Below are positions 42,695 through 51,387 of a stretch of 64,000 nt of DNA, piece by piece. Numbering within the stretch: position 1 is the first letter of the stretch; every line of letters starts with the position of its first letter. The DNA is from Paenibacillus xylanilyticus. GTDB lineage: Bacteria > Bacillota > Bacilli > Paenibacillales > Paenibacillaceae. The position numbers and the translations under genes are program-made. The notes under the pieces were generated by a model that saw only the letters and a program-made list of their open reading frames with translations, did not search any database and was not told the origin of the DNA. Where the stretch lies: positions 5,581,501 to 5,645,500 of the forward strand of contig NZ_CP044310.1 of assembly GCF_009664365.1 (NCBI RefSeq), read 5' to 3'.

Positions 42695-43660
42695 ATGGCT
42701 ATGGAACAACCATTAACAACCAACACACCGGTACGGCAGGCGATACGCAATCCACGCAAACGTACCCGCTGGAACTTCAAACGCACATGGCCGCTGCACC
42801 TGATGCTGCTGCCTGCTGTACTGCTCACATTGCTGTTCGCCTATGTACCCATGGGCGGCATTATTATTGCTTTTCAGGATTTCAAACCGTGGCTCGGATT
42901 CACGGGCTCCAAATGGGTAGGATGGGATAACTTCCGGTTCATGTTCGAGTATCCGGACAGTGTACAGGTGATCTGGAACACCGTGCTGATCGCTTCCATG
43001 AAAATTGTGGCCGGCCTGGTGGCCCCGGTGGTATTCGCCATTTTGCTGAATGAGGTACGAAACTCCACCTTCAAACGGTTCTCACAGACACTCGTGTATC
43101 TGCCCCACTTCCTGTCCTGGGTTGTACTAGGCGGCATTCTGCTCGACATGCTGTCCCCAGAGGGTGGACTGGTGAATCAGGTGCTGGCAGCTGCAGGGAT
43201 TGAACCGATTTTCTTTCTCGGAGATGGTGACTGGTTTCGGGTAACGGTTGTCATTAGTGATGTATGGAAGGAATTCGGATTTGGCACGATCGTATTTCTG
43301 GCTGCACTTGCGGGGATTAATCCGGCTCTCTATGAAGCTTCCGAGGTGGATGGGGCAACACGGCTCAAGCAGACGCTGCACATTACGCTGCCTGCCCTGG
43401 TGCCGATGATTATCGTAGTGGGAACGCTGTCCCTTGGCAATATTCTGAATGCAGGTTTTGACCAGATTTTCAATCTGTATAACCCGCTCGTGTATGAGAA
43501 GGGCGATATTATCGACACGTTTGTGTACCGGATGGGGATCCTGAATGGCAAAATGAGCTTCGCAACAGCGGTCGGACTATTCAAGTCCTTCGTCGCGATG
43601 TTCCTGGTCATTACTGCCTACCGGATGGCTTACAAAATCGCCAATTACCGCATTTTCTAA
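42695..43660 (+). CDS. Sugar ABC transporter permease (LplB-like)
   Basis: A 321-residue permease with six helices. The family start WPLHLMLLPAVLLTLLFAYVPMGGIIIAFQDFKP (in pieces) is present, as is the ATPase-contact EAA loop AALAGINPALYEASEVDGATRLKQTLHITLPAL. It is the first gene of the permease operon, with AAGGAGGG before the ATG. No ATPase is encoded here; systems of this kind use a shared ATPase elsewhere on the chromosome. Confidence 0.95.
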   Translation: MAMEQPLTTNTPVRQAIRNPRKRTRWNFKRTWPLHLMLLPAVLLTLLFAYVPMGGIIIAFQDFKPWLGFTGSKWVGWDNFRFMFEYPDSVQVIWNTVLIASMKIVAGLVAPVVFAILLNEVRNSTFKRFSQTLVYLPHFLSWVVLGGILLDMLSPEGGLVNQVLAAAGIEPIFFLGDGDWFRVTVVISDVWKEFGFGTIVFLAALAGINPALYEASEVDGATRLKQTLHITLPALVPMIIVVGTLSLGNILNAGFDQIFNLYNPLVYEKGDIIDTFVYRMGILNGKMSFATAVGLFKSFVAMFLVITAYRMAYKIANYRIF

Positions 43661-43694
43661 GGGGTTTAGCATACTGCATTAAGGGGGAATCAAG

Positions 43695-44573
43695 GTGTAT
43701 CACAAAACGACCGGATACCGGATATTCAATGGCTTCAACCTGTTCTTCATTGCAGCCGTTTCACTGCTGTGTGTGCTGCCGCTCGTTCATATTCTGGCGG
43801 TCTCTTTCAGCGGCAAGGCTGCAGCCTCCGCCAATCTGGTCACACTCTGGCCGATTGATTTTACCGTAGACGCCTATACCAAAACATTTGGTAACAGCAA
43901 CTTTCTCAGCGCACTCTGGATCTCGGTTCAGCGTACCGTTCTTGGCACGCTGCTCAGTATGGTACTGGTCATTCTGACGGCATATCCATTATCCAAAGAA
44001 AGTCTTCATTTCAAAGGACGCTCGATGTATGCCTGGTTTTTCATCTTCACGATGCTGTTCAGCGGCGGGCTGATCCCGTCTTACATTTTGATTCAAAAAC
44101 TGGGGCTAATCAACACGCTGTGGGCACTGATTTTGCCAGGAGCAGTTGCGGTCTGGAACCTGATTCTGATGATGAACTTCTTCCGTAATGTTCCGAAAGA
44201 GCTGGAAGAGGCAGCTTTTATTGATGGAGCTAACCATATTACAACCTTGTTCCGGATCTATCTGCCGGTGTCCATGCCCGCGATTGCGACGATCTCGCTG
44301 TTCACCATGGTAGGCCAATGGAACTCCTGGTTTGACGGGCTCATCTATATGAATGATGCTTCCAAATATCCGCTGGCTACGTTGATGCAGACCATTATCG
44401 TACAGCAGGACTTCTCCAACATGAATGTGGATGCCACGCAGCTACAAAACATGTCTCAACGTACGGTCAATGCTGCTCAGATCTTCATTGGTGCACTGCC
44501 GATCCTGCTCGTGTATCCGTTCCTGCAGCGTTTCTTCGTCAAGGGGATTGTGCTTGGGGCGGTAAAAGAATAG
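43695..44573 (+). CDS. Sugar ABC transporter permease (YtcP/LplC-like)
   Basis: A 292-residue permease with six helices and the CUT1-type features VLPLVHILAVSFSGKAAA, SGGLIPSYILIQKLGLINTLWALILPGAVAVWNLILMMNFF (in pieces) and the EAA loop ELEEAAFIDGANHITTLFRIYLPVSMPA. The start is GTG 43695 behind AAGGGGGAA, 34 bp after LplB. Together the two permeases and the 37.3-39.0 kb lipoprotein make a complete importer apart from the ATPase. Confidence 0.95.
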   Translation: MYHKTTGYRIFNGFNLFFIAAVSLLCVLPLVHILAVSFSGKAAASANLVTLWPIDFTVDAYTKTFGNSNFLSALWISVQRTVLGTLLSMVLVILTAYPLSKESLHFKGRSMYAWFFIFTMLFSGGLIPSYILIQKLGLINTLWALILPGAVAVWNLILMMNFFRNVPKELEEAAFIDGANHITTLFRIYLPVSMPAIATISLFTMVGQWNSWFDGLIYMNDASKYPLATLMQTIIVQQDFSNMNVDATQLQNMSQRTVNAAQIFIGALPILLVYPFLQRFFVKGIVLGAVKE

Positions 44574-44596
44574 AACGAACGCGAATTATTGTTGCA

Positions 44597-44800
44597 TTAT
44601 CTCATCCCGGGGCTTTTGTCTCGGGGTGTTTTTCCGTTTATACGAATGGCTTTGTTATATTCATTAATTAACTCATCCAGAATCATCGATTGACGAATGA
44701 CCTCCGGATGCATTAATTCCGCATGTGAATTTGCGATCTGGTAGAGTCTTTGCCTTGCCTTTTCGATACATTCCTGAATGGTTTCCGGATTATGCACCAT
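44597..44800 (-). CDS. Spo0E-like aspartyl-phosphate phosphatase
   Basis: A 67-residue two-helix protein of the Spo0E family, which removes phosphate from Spo0A~P and delays sporulation. The signature SMILDELINEYNK (S-x-x-L-D) is intact, preceded by ECIEKARQRLYQIA. GGGGGCGGGAG before the ATG is a good ribosome site. The C-terminal codons overlap the terminator of the converging permease operon. Confidence 0.9.
   Translation of the reverse strand: MVHNPETIQECIEKARQRLYQIANSHAELMHPEVIRQSMILDELINEYNKAIRINGKTPRDKSPGMR
44605..44633 (+). terminator. Terminator of the permease operon, inside the spo0E-like gene
   Basis: TCCCG (44605-44609) pairs with CGGGG (44622-44626) and TTTTT follows at 44629-44633. 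It overlaps the last codons of the opposite-strand Spo0E-like gene. Confidence 0.65.
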
Positions 44801-44968
44801 ACTCCCGCCCCCTGTTGTCCTTCAATATCCATCACCCAAAAAAGACCATCTATTATAATATTCGGAACATGAAGGGCTGCGGATTACCCCAAAATTAAAA
44901 TTTGTATATTTTTTCTTGTACAGGCTGAAATAAGTAGGTGTATTAATGGACCTTTCGCCAAGCAGGAA

Positions 44969-45002
44969 TAAAAAAATGCCCCCTCTTCAGCTTGAAGAAA
45001 GG
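44969..45002 (-). terminator. Terminator after arsR-type gene
   Basis: CCCCTCTTCA (44980-44989) pairs with TGAAGAAAGG (44993-45002) including two G-U pairs, with a U7 tract on the minus strand, 8 bp past the stop. Confidence 0.8.
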
Positions 45003-45009
45003 ACAAGTC

Positions 45010-45333
45010 TTAGGACTGTTGGGTGGACGCCTGAGCAGCGGCCTGCAACAAAGGCTGCATAAGGCCCGGGAATCGTGTTTCCAGATCCTCCAACCTTAAT
45101 GTAAGGAAATGCTGGGTCCCCTGCACCCTCACCCGAATGACGCCAGCTTCCCTCAGCGTGCGAATATGATGGGACATCGTGGACTTCACAACAGGCGCAT
45201 TAAAATGACTGCAGGGCTGCTCTCCACTCTTGGCTGCTTCCGCAACAATGCCAAGGCGGGTCGGATCGCTTAACGCGTACAACACGGAAGAAAGTTCAAT
45301 ATCCTCCAATTGAGGATGATGTAAAATTTTCAT
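45010..45333 (-). CDS. ArsR-family transcriptional regulator
   Basis: A 107-residue winged-helix repressor (LSSVLYALSDPTRLGIVAEAAK, STMSHHIRTLREAGVIRVRVQGTQHFLTL). A single cysteine in EQPCSHF is not the ELCVCDL metal motif, so this is probably not a metal sensor. It resembles the small ArsR proteins that repress linked MFS pumps. ATG 45333 has AAAAGGAG 8 bases upstream. It is divergent from the MFS gene, and a clear palindrome lies between them. Confidence 0.9.
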   Translation of the reverse strand: MKILHHPQLEDIELSSVLYALSDPTRLGIVAEAAKSGEQPCSHFNAPVVKSTMSHHIRTLREAGVIRVRVQGTQHFLTLRLEDLETRFPGLMQPLLQAAAQASTQQS

Positions 45334-45398
45334 AATGTAGTCTCCTTTTTTCAGACTATCCATTGTATTTTAGCACAATTCCATGATATATTTCTAAT

Positions 45399-45416
45399 GT
45401 TCGATACCAATCGAAC
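45399..45416. promoter_or_regulatory. Probable ArsR operator
   Basis: GTTCGAT-ACCA-ATCGAAC is a perfect 7-bp inverted repeat with a 4-bp centre in the divergent arsR/MFS region, 66 bp upstream of the arsR start and 130 bp upstream of the MFS start. Such dyads are typical ArsR sites. Confidence 0.7.
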
Positions 45417-45545
45417 TTTAATTTTTAATTTCGTTAATGGTTCCCCTGCTGTCAGGCATGGGATTCACTGTATATCTCATTTTGCAAATGTTACATACCG
45501 TTTCTGAAATGTTGCGAAATTACACATTAGATCAAGGAGGTTTTC

Positions 45546-46925
45546 ATGAATAACACCGCTACCGCATCACCCGGGGAACGAACGACCGGACTACAGGAAG
45601 GGTTAATTGTAAGTTTGCTCGGTTTCACGGTAGTTCTCGTCGTCATGAATACGATGATGTTCAACCTGGCCCTGCCCAAAATTGCAGCCGAATTCCAGCT
45701 CTCATCCGTTGCTTCCTCGTGGATTGTAACAGGTTATTCCATCGTTTTTGCCATATCGTCGATTACCTTTTCACGCCTGTCGGACTTTGTACCGATTCGG
45801 ACGCTGTTTACAACCGGTCTCACTTTACTTGGTGCAGCATCGGTTCTGGGATTCTTCAGCAATCACTTCATTATCCTGCTCTGTGCACGCCTGATTCAGG
45901 CAGCAGGCGCCGCATCCGTGCCGGGACTCGCCATCGTGCTCATCACACGTTACGTTCCGAGTGACCGCCGGGGTAAATCCATGGCTGTGATTATGTCTGC
46001 CAGTTCCCTTGGTCTTGGACTTGGTCCTGTCATCGGCGGCAGCATTACTCAATTTCTTGGATGGCATGATCTCTTTATCGTTACGGGGTTAACGTTATTC
46101 CTGATCCCTGTGTTCTTCAAACTGCTTCCGAGTGAAATGCCGCAAAAGGGTTCGTTCGACTTGCTGGGCGCATTGCTTCTCGCGATCGGAACAACGGGCG
46201 TTCTGCTGTTCCTCACTTCACGCGAGTGGGTCACTCTTGTCGTTGGTGTCGTAGCACTTCTATTGTTCTGGTTACGGATTCGCCGTGCGGCCGATCCATT
46301 TGTCCAGCCAGCTCTGTTCAAAAACAAAAAATATATGATGCTCAGCTCGCTAGGGATCGTTTCCTACATTAACAACTTTGCTACACTGTTTCTTTTGCCG
46401 CAAATTCTGGCCCATCTGTACGGCTTGACACCAGCCCAATCCGGACTGGTTATCTTCCCTGGTGCAGTTGTCTCCATGCTGCTGTCCAACCGGATTGGCC
46501 GAATGATTGACAGACATGGCAATACACAGCTGCTTAGGTTTGCACCATGGCTGCTGCTCGCTGCCGCGGGATTATTCGCTCTGTTTGCAGATAACAGCAT
46601 CTACGCCATTATGGTCATTTATATCCTGCTGAGTGTAGGTTTCTCCGCTCTTACTACGAGTGTTTCCAACGAACTGTCCAATAACCTGACCATGGATCAG
46701 GTGGGTGCAGGCATGGGTCTGTTCCAACTTAGCCAGTTCTTCAGCGGTGCATTCAGTGTTGCCGTAACCGGCGTGGCTCTGACTGCGATGCAGCAGCTGT
46801 CCTTGTCGTCAGCCTATACGAATATTTTCTGGGGTATGACCGTGGTTGCTCTGGCATCCGTGATGTTCTCTTGGGTGTATCTGTCTATGCAGTCCCGCAA
46901 AAAAGCCTCTTCCGCTTCGTCCTAA
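45546..46925 (+). CDS. MFS drug exporter (DHA2/TetL-like)
   Basis: A 459-residue transporter with about 14 helices. Motif D1 (VVMNTMMFNLALPKIAAEF), motif A (SRLSDFVPIRTLFTTG) and motif C (SLGLGLGPVIGGSITQFLGW) are intact, and IQAAGAASVPGLAIVLITRYVPSDRRGK (in pieces) closely follows Tet(K)/Tet(L)-type proton antiporters. The substrate is unknown. AAGGAGG before the ATG gives the start. The divergent ArsR and the dyad operator suggest substrate-inducible expression. Confidence 0.93.
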   Translation: MNNTATASPGERTTGLQEGLIVSLLGFTVVLVVMNTMMFNLALPKIAAEFQLSSVASSWIVTGYSIVFAISSITFSRLSDFVPIRTLFTTGLTLLGAASVLGFFSNHFIILLCARLIQAAGAASVPGLAIVLITRYVPSDRRGKSMAVIMSASSLGLGLGPVIGGSITQFLGWHDLFIVTGLTLFLIPVFFKLLPSEMPQKGSFDLLGALLLAIGTTGVLLFLTSREWVTLVVGVVALLLFWLRIRRAADPFVQPALFKNKKYMMLSSLGIVSYINNFATLFLLPQILAHLYGLTPAQSGLVIFPGAVVSMLLSNRIGRMIDRHGNTQLLRFAPWLLLAAAGLFALFADNSIYAIMVIYILLSVGFSALTTSVSNELSNNLTMDQVGAGMGLFQLSQFFSGAFSVAVTGVALTAMQQLSLSSAYTNIFWGMTVVALASVMFSWVYLSMQSRKKASSASS

Positions 46926-46984
46926 TCCAAGCTCTTAAGGATTGACAGACTAGACTAGATTAGCTAGGCTTCTCAAAATAAAAT

Positions 46985-47024
46985 AAGCCCCAAGGACATG
47001 AAATCATGTTCTTGGGGCTTTTGC
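46985..47024. terminator. Bidirectional terminator between MFS and SnoaL-like genes
   Basis: AAGCCCCAAG (46985-46994) pairs with CTTGGGGCTT (47011-47020) with an inner ACATG/CATGT stem and a TTTT tail. Confidence 0.9.
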
Positions 47025-47056
47025 TATTCTGATTTACTTTATATCTCTCATGATTA

Positions 47057-47506
47057 TTATTCAAACATATCCAAACGCAGACGCTTCAGGCTTGTATGCT
47101 TGATATACCATTGACCGTCGATCTGAACAAACGTCTCATGGTAATGTCCAAATCCGTGGAAGGATTTGTTCTCGTTGCCTTCGGGGAATGTTACCCAATC
47201 CTCCATCGGAGAAATAACCTTGGCTTCGTTCGCGGATACAAATTCAACCTCGGCGCTGTGTACGTGATGCACGGTTACAGCAACATCCACCAGGTCACGG
47301 AATACCTGCACGATGGTGTCACGGCCCGTTAATACCGGAATGGGGTTACCTTCCGTACTGAAATCAGCTACTGCATCCGGTGCAAATACATCGCCCAGCG
47401 CGTCCCACTGCTTCGTATCAATAAAGCGGCAATAACGTGCCTTCGTGTTACGGATATTTTCGAGTGCAAGCAATTGTTCCAGTCCTGTGATGGTTGATTG
47501 GCTCAT
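47057..47506 (-). CDS. SnoaL-like (NTF2-fold) protein
   Basis: A 149-residue protein of the SnoaL_4 group: NIRNTKARYCRFIDTKQWDALGDVFAPDAVADFS at the N-terminus and VHHVHSAEVEF, HGFGHYHETFVQIDGQWYIKHTSLKRLR after it (in pieces). The fold is used by dehydratases and isomerases (scytalone dehydratase-like) with a His/Asp pair in the cavity; histidines at VHHVHS fit. No substrate can be named. GGAGGGAC precedes the ATG. A palindrome AGATATGTATCT at 47539-47550 lies upstream and could be a regulator site. Confidence 0.88.
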   Translation of the reverse strand: MSQSTITGLEQLLALENIRNTKARYCRFIDTKQWDALGDVFAPDAVADFSTEGNPIPVLTGRDTIVQVFRDLVDVAVTVHHVHSAEVEFVSANEAKVISPMEDWVTFPEGNENKSFHGFGHYHETFVQIDGQWYIKHTSLKRLRLDMFE

Positions 47507-47625
47507 CTGTTGTCCCTCCAGAGATGTAATAGGTTGAAAGATATGTATCTATTAATCTTCCTTATTGTACCATTCTGCTTGTATTAGGCACAACGGCATA
47601 TTGTATGTTTGGTTATGACTACGAA

Positions 47626-47674
47626 AAAAGTCCGAAAGATAGGCATGCTGCTGCATGCCTATCCTCGGACTTTT
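47626..47674 (-). terminator. Terminator after the rrf2-type gene
   Basis: AAAGTCCGA pairs with the complementary GGACTTT (47627-47673), with an inner perfect 11-bp GATAGGCATGC/GCATGCCTATC stem and U-rich 3' side on the minus strand. Confidence 0.85.
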
Positions 47675-47753
47675 GAACTTATTCGTATCTATATCTAAAA
47701 CTAAAGTGGTAAGCAGCACTCAGCTTGAAGCTGATTCGCTCTTCCCCCAAACG

Positions 47754-48158
47754 TTACCTCTGATATGCCTTCATCTGGGCAGCCAGCTCGGACATTTTCT
47801 TATTGCTTAGATAGTTCTCCATCTGTTCCTCGGCATGAATCATGACCTGCTGAATTAGACAGCCCTCGTTATGGTTCTGAGAGCATTCGAACAGGGATGC
47901 CTGCCCTTCAATGGCGTGAATAATTTCCAGAAACGAAGGGTCCGGATTTTTGCGACTCAGACGATAGCCACCGTTGGCCCCGGAAGTGGATTCAATCATG
48001 CCCGCTTTAACCAGTTTGGTCAATATTTTGGACAGATAGGTTGGAGAGACTTTCTGCAAATCAGCCAGTTGATGAACACTAACCAGCTGCTCCGGTTCTG
48101 TAATCACAAGGTGAAGCATGGTATGCAAGGCATAGTTGGTTGCTTTTGAATATTTCAT
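47754..48158 (-). CDS. Rrf2-family regulator (NsrR-like, third cysteine replaced)
   Basis: A 134-residue regulator. The winged helix (MKYSKATNYALHTMLHL, VSVHQLADLQKVSPTYLSKILTKLVKAGMIES, GANGGYRLSR) is standard. In NsrR-type members an Fe-S cluster is held by Cys92, Cys100 and Cys106. Here Cys92 and Cys100 are kept at the same spacing but position 106 is methionine (ECSQNHNEGCLIQQVM). It may bind the cluster differently, act as a thiol sensor or be apo. GAGGTG precedes the ATG. Its target may be the SnoaL-like gene downstream. Confidence 0.9.
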   Translation of the reverse strand: MKYSKATNYALHTMLHLVITEPEQLVSVHQLADLQKVSPTYLSKILTKLVKAGMIESTSGANGGYRLSRKNPDPSFLEIIHAIEGQASLFECSQNHNEGCLIQQVMIHAEEQMENYLSNKKMSELAAQMKAYQR

Positions 48159-48277
48159 GAGGGCACCTCATTGTATGCGGATTTAATTTATCCATAATAG
48201 ACTTGATTGAGCTCGCTGTCAAACCCCAGAGGATCTGCGATTTCGCGGTTACTTGGAACCTCTATATATAGTAGTTA

Positions 48278-49114
48278 TTAATTGTGATAAAGTCCTCGGT
48301 ACTCCGTAGGTGTCATGCCTTCGTGCGCCATAAACTGGCGGTTGAAATAACTGGCGTTCGGGTATCCCGCCTCCTCGGCAATCTGTCCAATGTTGGCCGT
48401 TGGACGTTCGAGCAGCCACTGCTTCGCCATCTGCAGCCGGGAACGGGTTACGAATTCCATCGGCGTCATTTCGACGGCACTTTTGAACAATTTGCAAAAG
48501 TAATACGAACTGACACCCGCCAAGTCTGCCCAATCCTGAAGCAAAAACGGCTGACAAGCCTCCTGCTGCATTTGCGGGAGCAATCCGAGAATGCGGTTCT
48601 CCGCTTGGCTGGTACGTGTATTTTTCAGAGGCACTGCATGCTGGACAAACTCAGCCAGAACAGCATACGTCAACGTGGACAGCTGCGCCGGACGCAGCAT
48701 CCGGTTCTGTTCAGCCTCGTGCAGCAAGGCCAGATGAGCCTCTTCCCAAGGAGCTTGCTGCCGCAGCGTCCACAGCAGATTGCGATGCAGCCCCCGTTCA
48801 ATCATGTAGTCATGGAGACGTTCACCGTAAAAATGAACCCAGCGCACATCCCACGGATCATCCTCACTGCTGTAATAATGCTGACGCTGCTGCGGGAAAT
48901 AGAGTACCGCCTGACCTGCCCGAAGTTCATGGATAATCCCGTCCACTTCCACATATCCCTTACCTGAAGCTACGTAGTGAATATTGAAGTTATTAAGTGC
49001 TCCAGCCTCCCGCAACACGGAATGCTCGGGGTGATCCACATAATGGCCAACGGACTCGGGATAACAAAAATATGGAATATCCTGAAGGGTTAGCAATACA
49101 GTCTGTCTCATCAT
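48278..49114 (-). CDS. AraC-family regulator with cupin-type sensor domain
   Basis: A 278-residue regulator. The N-terminal half is an AraC ligand-binding cupin (NIHYVASGKGYVEVDGIIHELRAGQAVLYFPQQRQHYY in pieces). The C-terminal half has two helix-turn-helix units (LLQDWADLAGVSSYYFCKLFKSAVEMTPMEFV and NIGQIAEEAGYPNASYFNRQFMAHEGMTPTEYR in pieces). AAGGAG precedes tandem ATGs. It is divergent from the Gfo/Idh and aldo/keto reductase operon, which is its likely target. Confidence 0.92.
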   Translation of the reverse strand: MMRQTVLLTLQDIPYFCYPESVGHYVDHPEHSVLREAGALNNFNIHYVASGKGYVEVDGIIHELRAGQAVLYFPQQRQHYYSSEDDPWDVRWVHFYGERLHDYMIERGLHRNLLWTLRQQAPWEEAHLALLHEAEQNRMLRPAQLSTLTYAVLAEFVQHAVPLKNTRTSQAENRILGLLPQMQQEACQPFLLQDWADLAGVSSYYFCKLFKSAVEMTPMEFVTRSRLQMAKQWLLERPTANIGQIAEEAGYPNASYFNRQFMAHEGMTPTEYRGLYHN

Positions 49115-49168
49115 GAATATTTCTCCTTGGCAAGCAATATTGTGTTAATAGATCTCAATATATTATCA

Positions 49169-49205
49169 TTTTCATTCATCGATCTATTCCTTATAATCAC
49201 AATAT
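49169..49205 (+). promoter_or_regulatory. Promoter of the Gfo/Idh-aldo/keto operon with flanking dyad
   Basis: A perfect TATAAT (49192-49197) has TTTTCA 17 bp upstream. The region is bracketed by AATATTGTG (about 49135-49143) and CACAATAT (about 49198-49205), complementary arms that could be AraC half-sites. Confidence 0.5.
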
Positions 49206-49232
49206 ACATTCATCCACAGGAGGAAACAACTC

Positions 49233-50237
49233 ATGAATTCAGATCGAAAATTACGCTGGGGCATTCTTGGTAGCGCTAGCATTGCCAAAGGTTCTGTCAT
49301 TCCTGGTTTGCAGCAATCGGAGTTGAATGAAGTGGCGGCGATCGCAAGCCGGGACGAGGAAAAGGCGAAACAGACCGCCGATCAGCTTGGAATCCCCCAG
49401 GCTTACGGCAGCTATGAAGCACTGCTCGAGGATGACTCCATTGACGCTGTATATATTCCCCTTCCCAACCATCTTCACCGGGAGTGGACGATCCGCGCAG
49501 CTGAGGCGGGCAAACATATTCTGTGCGAAAAACCACTCGCGTTAACCGAGCAGGAGGCACGCGAAATGGCGCAAGCCTGTGATGATGCCGGAGTACTGCT
49601 CGCCGAAGCATTCATGTATCGGCATCATCCCCGTTACGACCAGATCAGAGATGTCATTGCCAGCGGTGAAATTGGGGAAATTCGCGGTATTCACAGTACA
49701 TTTTCGTTCAACAATTCCGGTTCTGCAGGCAATGTCCGGTTCAAACGTGAATGGGGCGGCGGTGCTCTCTATGACATCGGCTGTTATTCCATCAGTGCAG
49801 CAAGGCTGCTGCTCGGCCAGGAACCTTCTGCGGTAACGGTCATTGGCATGTTCTCCCCTGAGCACGACCATGTCGACATGATGGCCTCGGGATTACTTGA
49901 ATTCAATGATCACGTCGGCGTCACGTTTGACAGCAGCATGTGGGCAGCATTCCGCAATACGCTGGAGGTGCTTGGATCGGATGGCATAATCGAGGTTCCG
50001 TCCGCATTTATCAGCAAACCGGACCGCAGCTCGAACTTCTACGTTACGGCGGGCGGTGAACGCAGGGAAGTTGAGGTCCCTCAGGTCAATCATTACTCCC
50101 TGCAGGGGGATGATATGGCACGCGCTGTGCTTCAAGGTAAAGATATGCGTTTTGCTTCATCCGATGCGGTGGCCAATATGAAAGTGCTTGAAGCTTGCCT
50201 TCGTTCTGCAGAGGAACGTACACGAATTACACTATAA
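49233..50237 (+). CDS. Gfo/Idh/MocA-family NAD(P)-dependent oxidoreductase
   Basis: A 334-residue sugar or inositol dehydrogenase. The dinucleotide fold begins LRWGILGSASIAKGSVIPGL, and the catalytic EKP motif is in KHILCEKPLALTEQEA; the C-terminal domain has GGGALYDIGCYSISAARLLLG with the conserved Asp/Tyr. The closest group I recognise acts on xylose- or glucose-type sugars (NADP-linked). GGAGG precedes the ATG. It is followed at 18 bp by an aldo/keto reductase-like gene, and the divergent AraC gene probably senses the same sugar. Confidence 0.93.
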   Translation: MNSDRKLRWGILGSASIAKGSVIPGLQQSELNEVAAIASRDEEKAKQTADQLGIPQAYGSYEALLEDDSIDAVYIPLPNHLHREWTIRAAEAGKHILCEKPLALTEQEAREMAQACDDAGVLLAEAFMYRHHPRYDQIRDVIASGEIGEIRGIHSTFSFNNSGSAGNVRFKREWGGGALYDIGCYSISAARLLLGQEPSAVTVIGMFSPEHDHVDMMASGLLEFNDHVGVTFDSSMWAAFRNTLEVLGSDGIIEVPSAFISKPDRSSNFYVTAGGERREVEVPQVNHYSLQGDDMARAVLQGKDMRFASSDAVANMKVLEACLRSAEERTRITL

Positions 50238-50255
50238 GCGAGGATGGTGTGTACA

Positions 50256-51203
50256 ATGGAATTCATTACAATTAATGGTGCAGGAAAACCGATTTCCCGG
50301 TTGATCAAAGGTACGGATTATTTTGTGCATGATGCTTACGAAAAAGCTGCAACGAATATGGATGCTTTTCTGGCGATTGGCGGAAATACTGTTGATACAG
50401 CTCACATCTATTGCGGCGGACAGAGTGAAGAAGTGCTCGGACGTTATATGCAAGAGCGCGGTAATCGCGATCAGGTCGTCATTCTGACAAAGGGTGCCCA
50501 TCATGATAAGAACGGCCCTCGTGTCAATGCCGATGCCATTCGCAGCGATCTGCTTACCAGCCTGGAACGTCTACAGACGGATCATGTCGAATTGTATGCA
50601 TTACACCGGGACGATCCGAACATTCCTGTTGGCATCATTCTTGAAGCACTGAATGAGCACATAGAGTCTGGTAAAATTGGTGCGATTGGTGCCTCCAACT
50701 GGACTTGGCAGCGTTTGGAGGAAGCCAACACGTATGCGGCAGCACATGGTCTGAAGGGCTTCACATTCAGCAGCCCGAATCTTAGCCTGGCCAAGGCGAA
50801 CGAGCCGTTTTGGGCTGGCTGTGTATCAGCAGATGCAGAGACTCTGGCATGGCATGAACGGACACAGCTTCCGCTGCTGTCCTGGTCCTCGCAGGCACGC
50901 GGCTTCTTCACCGGTCGTTTCACACCCGAGGTTCGTGACAATGCCGATCTGGTTCGTGTCTTCTACAGTGACGGCAACTGGGAAAGACTGCGCCGTGCCG
51001 GGGAATTGGCCGAAACGAAGAATACAACGGCAATTCAGATTGCATTAGCTTATGTATTGAATCAGTCCTTCCCGACCTGCGCACTGATCGGTGCACAGAA
51101 TCGCGATGAGCTGTTATCCTGTGACGAAGGCTCACGCCTGACTCTGACTGGTGACGAGATTGCCTGGCTTGATCTTGCGAGCGACGTCAAACCGGTTGTG
51201 TAA
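50256..51203 (+). CDS. Aldo/keto reductase
   Basis: A 315-residue TIM-barrel reductase. The tetrad Asp47, Tyr52, Lys79 and His117 is intact (TVDTAHIYCGG, VVILTKG, LYALHRDD). The segment GAIGASNWTWQRLEEANTYAAAHGL replaces the usual SNF motif. The start ATG 50256 follows GCGAGGATGG at a normal distance. It is the second gene of the operon with the Gfo/Idh protein, so it probably acts on the same or a linked sugar. Confidence 0.9.
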   Translation: MEFITINGAGKPISRLIKGTDYFVHDAYEKAATNMDAFLAIGGNTVDTAHIYCGGQSEEVLGRYMQERGNRDQVVILTKGAHHDKNGPRVNADAIRSDLLTSLERLQTDHVELYALHRDDPNIPVGIILEALNEHIESGKIGAIGASNWTWQRLEEANTYAAAHGLKGFTFSSPNLSLAKANEPFWAGCVSADAETLAWHERTQLPLLSWSSQARGFFTGRFTPEVRDNADLVRVFYSDGNWERLRRAGELAETKNTTAIQIALAYVLNQSFPTCALIGAQNRDELLSCDEGSRLTLTGDEIAWLDLASDVKPVV

Positions 51204-51249
51204 CCACAAGAGCTGATCCAAAGCGGAAACGCTTCAAACGGAGTACAGT

Positions 51250-51297
51250 TTAAGAGACGGCCCTCCCCACTTTCGATGCGGGAGGCCGTCTCTTTTC
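51250..51297 (+). terminator. Terminator after the Gfo/Idh-aldo/keto operon
   Basis: AGAGACGG pairs with CCGTCTCT (51253-51293) with an inner CCTCCC/GGGAGG stem, followed by TTTT. Confidence 0.9.
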
Positions 51298-51305
51298 CTT
51301 CCTAA

Positions 51306-51351
51306 AATAAATAAAGAGGGCACCAACCAGAGAAACGCTGGAGGTACCCTC
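51306..51351 (-). terminator. Terminator after the isomerase-oxidoreductase operon
   Basis: GAGGGCACC (51316-51324) pairs with GGTACCCTC (51343-51351), an inner CCAG/CTGG stem extends it, and a U-rich run follows on the minus strand. Confidence 0.8.
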
Positions 51352-51387
51352 ACATGAACATATATAATGACCTTGAACGGGTCCGTC

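Noticed and set aside
51222..51240. cre-like sequence GGAAACGCTTCA after the aldo/keto reductase gene
   Set aside because: It misses about four consensus positions and lies at the 3' end of an operon next to its terminator.
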